64,000 nt of DNA from Beroe forskalii (GCA_011033025.1 WFMF01000119.1:372001-436000); one strand, 5' to 3'; counted from the stretch's first letter, positions 47,545 through 58,790 are shown. Notes: a model not told the origin generated them from the sequence alone. Numbers and translations are program-made.

Positions 47545-49625
47545 CAGTGGTTTTTCAGTGACTCTTGGCAGTGGTGTCAGGCACATCAGCCTGGCGTCAT
47601 GGAGTTGGCAGTGGTGTCAGGCACATCAGCCTGGCGTCATGGAGTTGGCAGTGGTGTCAGGCACATCAGCCTGGCGTCATGGAGTTGGCAGTGGTGTCAG
47701 GCACATCAGCCTGGCGTCATGGAGTTGGCAGTGGTGTCAGGCACATCAGCCTGGCGTCATGGAGTTGGCAGTGGTGTCAGGCACATCAGCCTGGCGTCAT
47801 GGAGTTGGCAGTGGTGTCAGGCACATCAGCCTGGCGTCATGGAGTTGGCAGTGGTGTCAGGCACATCAGCCTGGCGTCATGGAGCTGGCAAAAGTGGTGT
47901 CAGGCACATCAGCCTGGCGTCATGGAGTTGGCAGTGGTGTCAGGGCACATCAGCCTGGCGTCATGGAGTTGGCAGTGGTGTCAGGCACATCAGCCTGGCG
48001 TCATGGAGTTGGCAGTGGTGTCGAACTTTATCAGCCTGGCGTCATGGAGTGGTGTCAGGCACATCAGCCTGGCGTCATGGAGTTGGCAGTGGTGTCAGGC
48101 ACATCAGCCTGGCGTCATGGAGTTGGCAGTGGTGTCAGGCACATCAGCCTGGCGTCATGGAGTTGGCAGTGGTGTCAGGCACATCAGCCTGGCGTCATGG
48201 ACATCAGCCTGGCGTCATGGAGTTGGCAGTGGTGTCAGGCACATCAGCCTGGCGTCATGGAGTTGGCAGTGGTGTCAGGCACATCAGCCTGGCGTCATGG
48301 AGTTGGCAGTGGTGTCAGGCACATCAGCCTGGCGTCATGGAGTTGGCAGTGGTGTCAGGCACATCAGCCTGGCGTCATGGAGTTGGCAGTGGTGTCAGGC
48401 ACATCAGCCTGGCGTCATGGAGTTGGCAGTGGTGGTGTCAGGCACATCAGCCTGGCGTCATGGAGTTGGCAGTGGTGTCAGGCATCAGCCTGGCGTCATG
48501 GAGTTGGCAGTGGTGTCAGGCATCAGCCTGGCGTCATGGAGTTGGCAGTTGGGCAGTGGTGTCAGGCATCAGCCTGGCGTCATGGAGTTGGCAGTGGTGT
48601 CAGGCACATCAGCCTGGCGTCATGGAGTTGGCAGTGGTGTCAGGCACATCAGCCTGGCGTCATGGAGTTGGCAGTGGTGTCAGGCACATCAGCCTGGCGT
48701 CATGGAGTTGGCAGTGGTGTCAGGCACATCAGCCTGGCGTCATGGAGTTGGCAGTGGTGTCAGGCACATCAGCCTGGCGTCATGGGTTGGCAGTGGTGTC
48801 AGGCACATCAGCCTGGCGTCATGGAGTTGGCAGTGGTGTCAGGCACATCAGCCTGGCGTCATGGAGTTGGCAGTGGTGTCAGGCACATCAGCCTGGCGTC
48901 ATGGAGTTGGCAATCAGGCGTCATGGTGTCAGGCACATCAGCCTGGCGTCATGGAGTTGGCAGTGGTGTCAGGCACATCAGCCTGGCGTCATGGAGTTGG
49001 CAGTGGTGTCAGGCACATCAGCCTGGCGTCATGGGTTGGCAGTGGTGTCAGGCACATCAGCCTGGCGTCATGGAGTTGGCAGTGGTGTCAGGCACATCAG
49101 CCTGGCGTCATGGAGTTGGCAGTGGTGTCAGGCACATCAGCCTGGCGTCATGGAGTTTGGCAGTGGTGTCAGGCATCAGCCTGGCGTCATGGGTTGGCAG
49201 TGGTGTCAGGCACATCAGCCTGGCGTCATGGGTTGGCAGTGGTGTCAGGCATCAGCCTGGCGTCATGGAGTTGGCAGTGGTGTCAGGCACATCAGCCTGG
49301 CGTCATGGAGTTGGCAGTGGTGTCAGGCACATCAGCCTGGCGTCATGGGTTGGCAGTGGTGTCAGGCACATCAGCCTGGCGTCATGGAGTTGGCAGTGGT
49401 GTCAGGCACATCAGCCTGGCGTCATGGAGTTGGCAGTGGTGTCAGGCACATCAGCCTGGCGTCATGGGTTGGCTGGTGTCAGGCATCAGTGGCGTCGTGG
49501 GCAGTGGTGTGGGCACATCAGCCTGGCGTCATGGACTTGGCAGTGGTGTCAGGCACATCAGCCTGGCGTCATGGACTTGGAAGTGGTGTCAGGCATCAGC
49601 CTGGCAGACTCGGCAGTGGTGACAG
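47545..49625 (+). repeat. 40-bp satellite, ~50 units (copy 2)
   Basis: Same unit as 18130-19157. Many units lack AC in CACATC or AG in GGAGTTGG, or carry a doubled GTG. Three overlapping forward frames of about 685, 702 and 729 codons remain open. Confidence 0.95.
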
Positions 49626-49820
49626 GGGACTCCACACACGGGCATTTAACCCTCAGACCTGGAACATACCGCACCGTTATCACTTGAATTCGGATTTGAG
49701 GTGTTAAGTTTATGTAATGTCTTTATTACTTTAGCAAGAAATAACTGGATGACGTATTGGATAGGGAATCGGGGTAGAACGCATTGAAATTATAGTTCCT
49801 TATGATGACTTATTAGCTTA

Positions 49821-51040
49821 GTTGTAGTGAACGTACGGAACGTTCACTAAAAATTTTTTGTGAACGCGTTCATTAAAACAGTTTCACGTTCAGAAAGTTT
49901 TTCTAAAAAACCGAAGTTCCGAGAGCCACATTCGAAACACGTGACACACACGCCTTAAAATATAAAATGCTCCAAAATGTGCGAACAAAATTCATTCAAA
50001 GTGGTTCTAGTGTACTCTCTGGAAATCAGTCACATGGGAAAAAGCAGTTTTCAGTTTTATTTTTGGTCCTTGGCCCATTATAGACGAAAAAAGTCCATTT
50101 TTTAGCCCAAAAATAGGGGGGTTCTCGAAGGCTACCAAATCGTGAAAAAATTGTTGAAATTTAAAATTCTGAAAGCATCATTTTCTTAGTTGGACCAAAC
50201 TTCTTTGACCTGCAAAATTTCATGAGTTAACTAGTAAGTTTATTAGGACGACCCCCCTCCCGGCCAGACACTGATCAAAATTCAGAAATTCTCCGGACAT
50301 ACTTGGACTTGGGGATAATTATGGTTAAAATGCATCAGTATTTGGTTCCTAGTGCTCTCTGAAAATCAGTCATTACGCCAGGAAAAAGAAGTTTTCAGTC
50401 TTATTTTTGGTCCCTTGTAATGAACGAAGAGTCCATTTTGAAAGCCCAAAAATGGGGGTTTTCGAGAGGCTGTAAATCGTGAAAATGGTCGAAATTCAAA
50501 AATTTGAAAGCAGCATTTTCTTAGTTGGATCCAAACTGTACTGACCTGCAAATTTCATGAGTTAACTATAAAAGTTTAGTAGGAGGACCCCCCCCGGCCA
50601 GACACTGATCAAAATTCAGAAAATTCTCTGACATACTTGGACTTAGGGGATGACTCTGCGTAAAAATGCATCATTATTTGGTTCTAGTGCACTCTCTGGA
50701 AATCAGTGACATGGGAAAAGCAGTTTTTCAGCCTCATTTTGGGTCCTTTGGCCAATTGTTGACGAAAAAGCCCATTTTTCAAAGAGGCTGTAAAATCGTG
50801 AAAATGGCCGAAATTCACAAGCAGCATTTTTCTTAGTTGGATCAAACTGAGATTGCGAAACAATCATTCCAGAAGAAGCCGTTTTGGAACATGAAGTTTG
50901 TTTCCTGGGCGTTTTTATAACATACTTCAGCAGAAAATTGTTCCTCAATTATGAACGTTCACATTCCAAAAACTTTCTAAAACTTTCCCCTTAAAAAATT
51001 AAACCTTTTCCCTTTAAGAAAATTCAGCGTTCACTACAAC
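49821..51040. mobile_element. Nested TIR element with three ~335-bp repeats
   Basis: GTTGTAGTGAACG at 49821 and CGTTCACTACAAC ending at 51040 are perfect 13-bp inverted ends. The interior holds three copies of a ~335-bp unit beginning near AGTG(T/C)(A)CTCTCTGGAAATCAGT (about 50010, 50345, 50690), each with CCCAAAAATGGGGG-like and GGCCAGACACTGATCAAAAT blocks. Absent from copy 1 at the equivalent place. Target duplication unclear. Confidence 0.8.
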
Positions 51041-51470
51041 AAAACCTTTTTTACCCCAATGAAGGGGGTTTAGAAATTAAAGGAAAAAATAAAGGGCCCG
51101 GGGGCGCTTGACGCATTTTAAAGCCGGCCGAATTTAATTATAAAACCATCTTTGCATAACCCCTTTTTAAAAAAAAAAAAGCGGTAGAATGTTTAGTTTC
51201 CGCACACCCAAAATTTTCCGGGTTAATTGCCTTTTTAAACTCCAAAAATTCTGTTTGTAAATAATCCAAACCTTCCTGCAACATCGGGCAATGGGATATT
51301 CGGATATGATTTTTTTGGACTGGGTTTCCTAAATTAAAAAAACAGTTTATTTTAAATTATTAAATTTCAAAAGAAAATTTAAATTTTTATATTGACAGAA
51401 ACCCAAATTGAAAGAAGAAACATTTGTAATTTTTTTGGTTTAGTTCTCGTAAACAGGGGACATGTAGTCC
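51000..51470. other. Likely low-quality consensus within copy 2
   Basis: Copy 1 sequence at 19370-19800 is recognisable only with doubled and tripled bases (GGGCCCGGGGGCGC for GGCCTGGGCGC). The style equals that at 6240-7770. Confidence 0.55.
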
Positions 51471-52929
51471 AATGTCTTATCTACAAAGGTGTATGAGTAT
51501 ACTACAAACATAACAAAATACTACATATCGTATATATCGTACTTCTGCTCTTATGTACTCCTGGGCACTTACAACGTTGTAGGTATCGTTTGGTTGGGTA
51601 CTGATCCCATTAAAACCGGTCAAGCAGGAAAAAATCGCCGAGCAGGTAGAGATTCCATCTTCACGAGATTGGCAGCTTAGGAGTTCATAACTACTCCTGA
51701 ACAACTAACAAATCATTTATAGTCTCATCATTACTTCTTGCGACGATTGATGCTAGGAAAATATACGAGAAAATGAGATAATTGTAGAACAGTTGAACCC
51801 TGGCCGAGATCAAAAGTGCTGAAAAATCACACCAATGTGAACCAGGCCCTTCATACAAGCTAATCAAATGATACCGTATGCGTTTACTGAAATGCCGCTG
51901 CATCCGAGCAGCTGCATCTGAGCAGCTACAGTTTTGGCGGAATGCAGTATTGCATTCACCATTCTATGCAATTTTCAGTAAACGACCATTAAAAGGTCAA
52001 TTAGCCATTTGGTCACTCGCAAGTAATTCTATCTTGGTCTATATTAAGCAAAAGTTCTGAATTTTGGCAAAAGTGGTAATTTTATGTGAATCATTGTTGT
52101 TCCGTATACCCACCAACATAATTTTTGCACTGTGGCTTGCAAAGTTATTTCATAAGAAATAACGACATATGATGCGTAATTGCAAAGGCGTTCCCATGGT
52201 GCATTTATGTGTTTGCTCGACAGCAAAATGAGCCTTAAATAATTTCGAACTTTCGTGACGTTATTTTGTTTAACTCATTGAGGCTGATTTTTGTACCAAA
52301 TTTATGGTAATTTGTTAACTTTTTTAAATTTCGCGACATGATTCTTTCCTGCCAGTCACGATAGGCGACATGCCTTTGCATAGCACAATTATGGCCAGAC
52401 AAATTTTTTATATGAGTGGACCAGTGAACTATCTTATTCTATTCAAAAGCGTCTGAATTTGATGGCTATGGCTTATTTTGGATCAGATTTATGCCAATTT
52501 GATAATCAAGAGTCAAAAGTTAATGATTTTTGGTTGATGTTCCTTCGCGCGCGCGTCGAAAATCGGACCACGCCACATGCAGATTCATTCATTTGAAGGT
52601 TGAAAAGGGCTGCCATTGATTTCAGTTGGGCATGGCACTCGAGTTCCTGCCGTGCAGCCAAAACTTAAAATAAATTGAATATAAAATATTCGCACATATT
52701 TCAATAAAATCTGGCAAAAATACGTTAGCGTCTTCAAATCATCATTCAAGGCTCAAACGCACATAACTTTGCGACGTTTGAACCAGGCCAGTAAAATACC
52801 TGCCACGTATGTTCTTCTCTCCTTTATTGTAGCTCTCTGTGGAATTAAATTCATTTCTGTCGTTTTTGCGTTTATTTATGTTGCGCCATCAGCTGTGACT
52901 GTTGTACGTTTTGATGATGAATTCCACGA

Positions 52930-54940
52930 TTATAGTGGCTTCAAGATCTAATGAACTACGATCTATAAATGAATAATGATCTATGTTCCACATGATCTAG
53001 TGAGCCGCGATCTAAGGAGCTACGATCTATTGAGCTACGATCTTCTGAGCTATACGATCTACTGAGCTACGATTCATTGAATTTTGATAAGACGATAGAT
53101 TGAGCTACAATCTAACGGGCTACGATCCAATGAGCTACGATCTACGGGAGCGGACATTTGATCTCACGACATTTGATCTCCAGACAGTCCATCTGCGGCA
53201 CTTCATCTCCACATACGACATTTCATCTCTAAATTTAGGCCACTGTAATTGATAGTGGGCTCTATTCGAGGAATACGACGTTCCATCACAAAGGGTACGC
53301 GAGATTTGATCTCAGGTACGACATTTGATCTCGAAGTATAACAACCTACTCCAGGGTGCGACGTTTGATCCCAAGGTACGACGTTTGATCTCAGGGTACG
53401 ACATTTTGATCTCAGGGTGCGACATTTGATCTCAGGGTGCGACATTTGATCTCTAAGTAGAGAAAATTGATTCCTGCGGGCTGCGACGTTTGATCCCAGG
53501 GTACGATGTGAGAATTTTGACATTTGATCTCAGGTACGACATTTGATCTCTAAGTAGAGAACTTGATTCCAGGCTGCAACGTTTGATCTCTGGGTGCATT
53601 GTTTGATCTCAGGGTACAACATTTGATCTATAAGTAGAGAAATTGATTCTAGGCTGCGACGTTTGATCCCAAGGTACGACGTTTGATCTCAGGGTAGTGG
53701 GTACGACGTTTGATCTTAGGGTACGACATTTGATCTCTAAGTAGAGAAATTGATTCCAGGCTGCGACGTTTGATCCCAGGGTACGACGTTTGATCTCAGA
53801 GGGGTACGACATTTTGATCTCGAGGTGCTACATTTGATCTGATCGAGCAGAAAGTGATTCCAGGCCTCTATGTTCCACGATTTAGTGAGCTACGAATTAG
53901 TACGATCTACTGATCAACGATCTATTGACCCACGGTGTAATGATCTATCCTCCACGATTTAGTGATCATGATGCTACGATCTAGTGAGCTATGATCTAGT
54001 GAGCTACGATCTATTGAGCTAGTACGATCTATTGAGCTAGTGCGATCTATTGAGCTAGTACAATCAATACCTATATGCTTTGTTCCACGATCTATTGATC
54101 AGCTACAATCCAGTGAGCTATGATCTAGTGAGCTACGATCTAATGAGCTACGAGCTAATGATCTATGTTCCACGATCTAGTGAGCTACGATGCATCGAGG
54201 TACGATCTACTGATCTACGATCTATTGATCTACGATATGAATTAAGCTTGGACCTACTGAGCTACGATCTATAACTGAGCTATGATTTATTGAATTACGA
54301 TCCATTGAGCTTTTATCGACGATCTATTGAACTACGATGCATTGTTGATAACGATTCAACGGGCTACGATCCACTGTTCTACGATCTTTTTACTTTTAGC
54401 TACATCTATTGATCTATGTTCCACGATCTAGTGATGTACGATCTTTTTACCACGATGTAATGATCTATGTTCCACGATCTATTGACTTTGAGCTGCGATC
54501 TACTAAGCTACGCTGATCTGTTATGTTCCACGATCTAGTGAGCTACAATCTAGTGAGTCATGATCTAGTGAGCTTCCGATCTAATGAACTACGATCTATG
54601 TTCCACGATCTATTGCTCTATTGATCTATGTTCCACTGATCTAGTGAGCTACGATCTAATGAGCTACCATCTTATGATCTATGTTCCCAAGATCTATTGA
54701 GGCTGATCTAGTTCTACTGAGCTACGATTTAGTGAGCAACGATTTATTGATCTATGTTCCACGATCCTGTTCCAAGATCTAAATCCAGTTCTACAATCCC
54801 TGTTCCCACGATCCTGTTCCAGTTCCATGATCTTACTTGTTGTAGTGAGCTACGATATATTTCGATCTATGTTCCACGACCTAGTTAGCTATATTCTAAG
54901 ATCTAAATCCAGTTCCACGATCCTGTTCCAAGATCTAAAT
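52930..54940. repeat. 15-bp and 19-bp repeat fields of copy 2
   Basis: Counterpart of 21360-22960: GAGCTACGATCTATT and TACGACATTTGATCTCAGG families, with more 19-bp units and without the 245-bp duplication. Confidence 0.9.
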
Positions 54941-55452
54941 CCAGTTTTTTAAAATTTTGATTTGAATTGCGATGCATTTGCGTTATATTATGTCCATAAT
55001 GTACGCGGACATTAGCTAGTGAAACGTTGCCTGGCCCCCTTCGCGGGGGCGAATAAATATAAATAAACAACAGTTGTTCCGACATTCCATATTTGATTTG
55101 TGTTGATAGCTTCATCCAGATCATCAGTTTTTCGATATATCATTATCAATCAAAATATGAATCGATGTAAACCGCGCACGCGCATAGTGCGCGGCTCTTA
55201 TAAATGATAACGTACATAAACTCCAATTAATTGAGCCTTTCTTGAGCGTAACTTGACGTAATGCGCGAATGACATTTTCATGTACGCCGCGCACCCCAAC
55301 GAGTGCACAGTGTTCGCTGGGTTGTGAGCATTTATGATTTAAAATATCCACGACCGAAGCGCACGTGTGTAGATCGCTTGAGTAGCGTACGCAATTGATA
55401 ATGATAGTATCTATAATGATAAGGTTATTGAGCACTCCTTTGCGAACGATCT

Positions 55453-55515
55453 GTATGTGCTTGCCAGGCGTTGCCTGGCCCCCTCGCGCGCAGACAACGT
55501 CTGGCAAGTATGTGC
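55453..55515. mobile_element. 47-bp TIR element with 8-bp target duplication
   Basis: Element 55461-55507 starts TTGCCAGGCGTTG and ends CAACGTCTGGCAA (13-bp arms, one mismatch). GTATGTGC flanks it exactly at 55453-55460 and 55508-55515. An 8-bp duplication is the hAT signature. Related words (CTTGCCGGACG, ACGTTGCC(C/T)GGCCCCC) lie near 23107 and 55020 in the right ends of both large TIR elements. Confidence 0.7.
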
Positions 55516-55730
55516 AGCTTTAAATAAGCCGCGCATGAAAAGGTCCACTTCCAGACCACAGACGCCAAGGCAGGTAATACCAATGCAAATTCCACTTTAT
55601 TCAACTCAATAACAATTTACCACAATGTGCGTAATGACAAAATCCACATCAAGTTCAAGTCTCAAAACTGCTAATTACTATCGCAATGAAATATTGAATT
55701 TGACATACTCATACTGATACTGTACTGAGC

Positions 55731-56134
55731 GTGGTGTCTCGACGCTTTCAATGGCGGCGTTTCATGACGCGCATGAGTTACGTTTAAGGGTTTATTAACG
55801 AGTACAAGTACAACAAAGTCATGCAAACGATGGTCGAAAACCAGGGTCATGGTTGCCCATGCGTAGCAAGTTGTTAAGTTCTGTTTACACTGCACCATCA
55901 TGCTTCACTTATAACAGTACATCATAATATCAATAATATATCATTGTGAAAAGCTGTAAAAGTGCGTGTAGGGTTTTAAAATATACCTTTACCTTTACAT
56001 GGTGAGCTGGTGCATAAACCTTCTTGAAGAAAAACAAATATCACTTATCATAGTTATAGCTCATACTCGTTGTAATAGTTATTAATTAAGCTCATTTAGT
56101 AATTACAGCGCACATGGAAAGGTCGAGACACCAC
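55731..56134. mobile_element. 404-bp MITE with GTGGTGTCTCGAC ends
   Basis: GTGGTGTCTCGAC at 55731 and GTCGAGACACCAC ending at 56134. The same ends occur on the element at 62814-62979. Interior shows no coding signal. Confidence 0.75.
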
Positions 56135-56460
56135 GGTTTTATAGTACTCGCAAAGATAGTAAAATTAAACTTTAAATTTAGAGATTTACAATTGTTTCAT
56201 GATTTTTAAGTAAAAGTTTGTTAATGCGCAGGGCAGTCCTTTTAGGGGAAACGACTGACTTTAAAATTTATATTTAAGTTAAAGAATGCATCGTCAGACA
56301 TTGTCTGACAAATGATGCAAAGTTAAACAATCAATGAAACCCACACAACAATAAGAGTTTATCAATCACGGTGCAACTGCAAGGGCAAACGTGAAACCTA
56401 ATTCATCACCTTCCAGGCATGTTTATGCTATGTATTCAAAAACCCTATAGGCACCAGGGT

Positions 56461-56571
56461 ACTGTGCGCAATAAATTATTACGCACTGAAGTGCCAAAAT
56501 CAGGATTTATTACGCACTGCAGGTCATAATAATTTATTATGGTGTGCATAATAATTTATTTCGCACAGTCG
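56461..56571. mobile_element. Hairpin with CTGTGCGCAATAAATTATT arms
   Basis: CTGTGCGCAATAAATTATT on the left pairs with AATAATTTATTTCGCACAG on the right. Two extra TTATTACGCACTG words lie between. Confidence 0.7.
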
Positions 56572-56652
56572 ACCCAGTTGTACCTTCATATCATAAATTA
56601 AAACATTTCCTTGTGTTTGAAATTATCCCCTTTTTTAGGAGTGCATAATTCA

Positions 56653-56788
56653 GTTTAATAACTCGTAAAAATTGCAAACCTCTGTAAAAAACCTCGGCCT
56701 TTCGGCCTTGTTCTACGTGATATATCACACTGGCCTGGCCCGTGTGTTATATCAAGGTTAGCAATTTTTACTCGTTACTAAACCCTTC
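56653..56788. mobile_element. 136-bp hairpin element
   Basis: About 29-bp arms around AACTCGTAAAAATTGCAAAC and the inverse at 56758-56788. An inner inverted pair, TGATATATCACAC and GTGTGTTATATCA, and the palindromic GGCCTTTCGGCC sit inside. Confidence 0.75.
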
Positions 56789-57260
56789 ATTCATCACCAG
56801 GATAGATCGCGGAGCTTCCTCTTACATAATTGCTAAATGATTGAATTCAATGCCATTGAATTTATCGTTCCTATAACCTAGAAATTCCTAAGTAAGAATA
56901 AGATTTAAGGGAAAAGAGGATTGAATGGATAAATTTTAAAAACAACATTAGTCTAACTCTAAGTAAGGCTACGGTAACTGTGAGGCTGTTACGTTAGGCT
57001 CAGAACAAGTGTGGCAAGAGTTCAAATGTAGCGAGGTGAAATCGAAAGAGACATTTACATAGGTAACATAAACTCGACAAAGAAATCCGATCTCTTTCTC
57101 AAGCTCTCGCCTCTCAAGGCTAAGACAGTCGAATAAAGCAGTGGAATTTAACGTCTTCAGGTACTAACTGTAACTTTGACACATGTAAATGTAATTGCAC
57201 TTGGTACAGTGCAATACAACAACAGAAGCTCTTACAGTGACTGTTGGAACTGCAGTTTTG

Positions 57261-57325
57261 TGTGCGCGGCGTTAGTTTGCACGGCTTCCAGACATGTTAT
57301 TTAAAAGTCTTAACGCCGCGCAAAC
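57261..57325. other. GCGCGGCGTTA inverted repeat
   Basis: GCGCGGCGTTA and TAACGCCGCGC are perfect 11-bp inverted arms about 40 bp apart. Probably a small foldback element. Confidence 0.6.
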
Positions 57326-57499
57326 TTAAAACTTTACGGAATAAGATAAAAACATCTTTAATAATTTTGGGAGTTTGGGACCACTCAAAAGGTGCAGGTA
57401 ATGCTTGACAAACTGCAGTCACTGTATCGTGGCCAAGTCCATGATATACTATTAGGGAGTCGTTGAGCTAATGCGTAAATACAACAGTTCCATTTGACT

Positions 57500-57875
57500 T
57501 CAAAGTTTGAAATTGAAACACGACAACCTATTCTTAATTGACGTCATATCGGAAAAGTTCAATTCATTCATTCGCATGAATAATTGAAGATCAAAGTGAA
57601 ACATACTGAAACTTGGAGATCCGATGGATATGATATCGGTGACTTGACCTGCTGATGATATGAGTTCGGTGGCTTTACTCGCCGACCAGCGATCAGATAC
57701 CGTGTGATGGTCACGTGATATGACTCGTAACATAGTATCACTAAAGCTTGCTATCCGGTATGGTGTCTCCTAGTCATAACTCGGTTTGAAAATAAACACA
57801 AGTCAGAACTTCAGAAACAAACAATTCCCAGTACACACAGAGCAGAAATCAGTTTCAGCTCATACACCTTACACT
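57500..57875. other. No gene recognised
   Basis: A short minus-strand open frame (57500-57733) shows no family features. Confidence 0.35.
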
Positions 57876-57876
57876 A

Positions 57877-57950
57877 TGGTCAGTTGGTGTAATGGTATCG
57901 AGTCTGGCTCGTGATCGAAAGATCCGGTTTCGATTCCCTGCCATTTCCAC
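57877..57950 (+). repeat. tRNA-like Pol III promoter / SINE head
   Basis: A-box-like TTGGTGTAATGG at 57884 and B-box-like GGTTTCGATTCCC at 57926 with normal spacing. ATGG and CCAT could pair as a partial acceptor stem, but anticodon and T stems do not fold well, so this is not called as a functional tRNA. Confidence 0.5.
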
Positions 57951-58026
57951 TGTGCTAAGGGTGAGAGATCATCTCAAGCCTATTAGCTGTTACAGGTGTT
58001 GGAAATAATGGAATAGAACTAAAAAT

Positions 58027-58073
58027 TGTGCGCGGCTCGCTGGCTGCTGATGACAAGCAGTGAGCCGCGCACT
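58027..58073. other. GTGCGCGGCTC hairpin
   Basis: GTGCGCGGCTCGCTG pairs with CAGTGAGCCGCGCAC (one mismatch), loop ~15 nt. GCGCGGCTC also occurs near the right ends of the two large TIR elements (about 23290 and 55190). Confidence 0.7.
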
Positions 58074-58149
58074 ATTACGCTGCGCATGAAAAAGCCGCGC
58101 ACGTAGGAGTTCGACACGCCACCGTTACAAAAACACAAACAACACTAAC

Positions 58150-58676
58150 TTGCAGGGGAGGGAAGGGCGGTAGACCCCCGTCAGAAAGCTGAGAGTCTGT
58201 CCTAGAACGGGCGTAGCCGGCTGCCGCGGCCCGGTCCTTCTCAAAGTGGAGGGAGAGCTCGTCAAGGTGCGCGGCTATAATCTGGTCCTCCGTCGAGGAA
58301 TCGCTCTGAGGAAGAAGGGACATGGTATGTGGGAGTGGGGACATGGTATGGGGATGTGGGGACAGGGACAGGTGAGTGGGACAGGGGATCGGGGCATGAT
58401 GAATAGGGATGGGGATAGCTCGTCCAAGTGCAGAGCTACTATCTGGTCCTCCGTATAGAGTAGTTGCTTTGAGCCTTGAGGGATGAGGGACAGGGGATGG
58501 AGACAGGAGATGGGGCGTAGGGACATGGCCAGTGGTGGATGAGGGGTTGTGAGCAAAAAAGGAGAAGGGACTGGTCACTAAAATTATGAACTTAAAATGT
58601 AAAAAGTACTTAAAATATAGTTACTTTTACTTACAGTGGGCCGAGATGAGTGGGCGACTTGGTCCTTTTCCTTAAC
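58150..58676 (-). CDS. Two exons of an unrecognised gene or alternative ACSBG 3' end
   Basis: Exon 58635-58676 (acceptor TTTTTTCTCAG, donor ACT|GTAAGT) encodes VKEKDQVAHSSRPT. Exon 58150-58305 (acceptor CTTCCTCAG, donor CAA|GTTAGT) encodes a 52-residue stretch with STEDQIIAAHLDELSLHFEK, then ARSRTDSQLSDGGLPPFPP. All junctions are phase 0. The charged helix followed by a Ser-rich RTDSQLS segment looks genuine. No family was recognised. Since ACSBG exon 60226-60402 also ends in phase 0, these could be alternative downstream exons of ACSBG; a separate gene is equally possible. Confidence 0.5.
58418..58476 (-). repeat. Decayed copy of the 5' part of exon 58150-58305
   Basis: The minus strand reads CGGAGGACCAGATAGTAGCT and onward, encoding TEDQIVALHLDEL, against TEDQIIAAHLDEL in the real exon. 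The frame is lost beyond it. Confidence 0.7.
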
Positions 58677-58699
58677 CTGAGAAAAAACATTGATTAAAC

Positions 58700-58790
58700 T
58701 TAGCACAGTGGTTAAAGGCATCGAACTATAAAAATAATAATAATGAAGAGGTTGCTGGTTCGATTCCCGGCCATGCCTCTCCCCTAAGCA
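58700..58790 (+). repeat. tRNA-like Pol III promoter / SINE head
   Basis: A-box TAGCACAGTGG at 58701 and canonical B-box GGTTCGATTCC at 58757; a 5-bp T stem is possible around it. No matching acceptor stem. An AATAATAATAAT tract interrupts the middle. Likely a tRNA-derived SINE remnant. Confidence 0.55.

Larger units (their letters stand above)
46717..55321. mobile_element. 8.6-kb TIR element, copy 2 with nested insertion
   Basis: Same 25-bp TIRs as copy 1 (CCCAGCGAACACTGTGCACT at 46717, inverse ending at 55321) and the same order of parts. The first ~800 bp is nearly identical to copy 1. It is longer because the 40-bp satellite has about twice as many units and a 1.2-kb TIR element (49821-51040) is nested inside. 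Later parts differ from copy 1 by many one- or two-base indels. The left flank is GC-rich repeat; the right flank (TTGTGAGCATT) is unrelated. No transposase found. Confidence 0.8.

Noticed and set aside
47498..49707. Calling the 700-codon satellite frames as protein-coding genes
   Set aside because: All three frames are equally open because of the repeat, and nothing in the sequence shows transcription; kept as a finding only.
57877..57950. Functional tRNA gene
   Set aside because: A and B boxes are present, but anticodon and T stems do not pair properly; a SINE head is more likely.
58700..58790. Functional tRNA gene with long variable arm
   Set aside because: B box is canonical, but there is no matching acceptor stem and an AAT tract disrupts the anticodon region.
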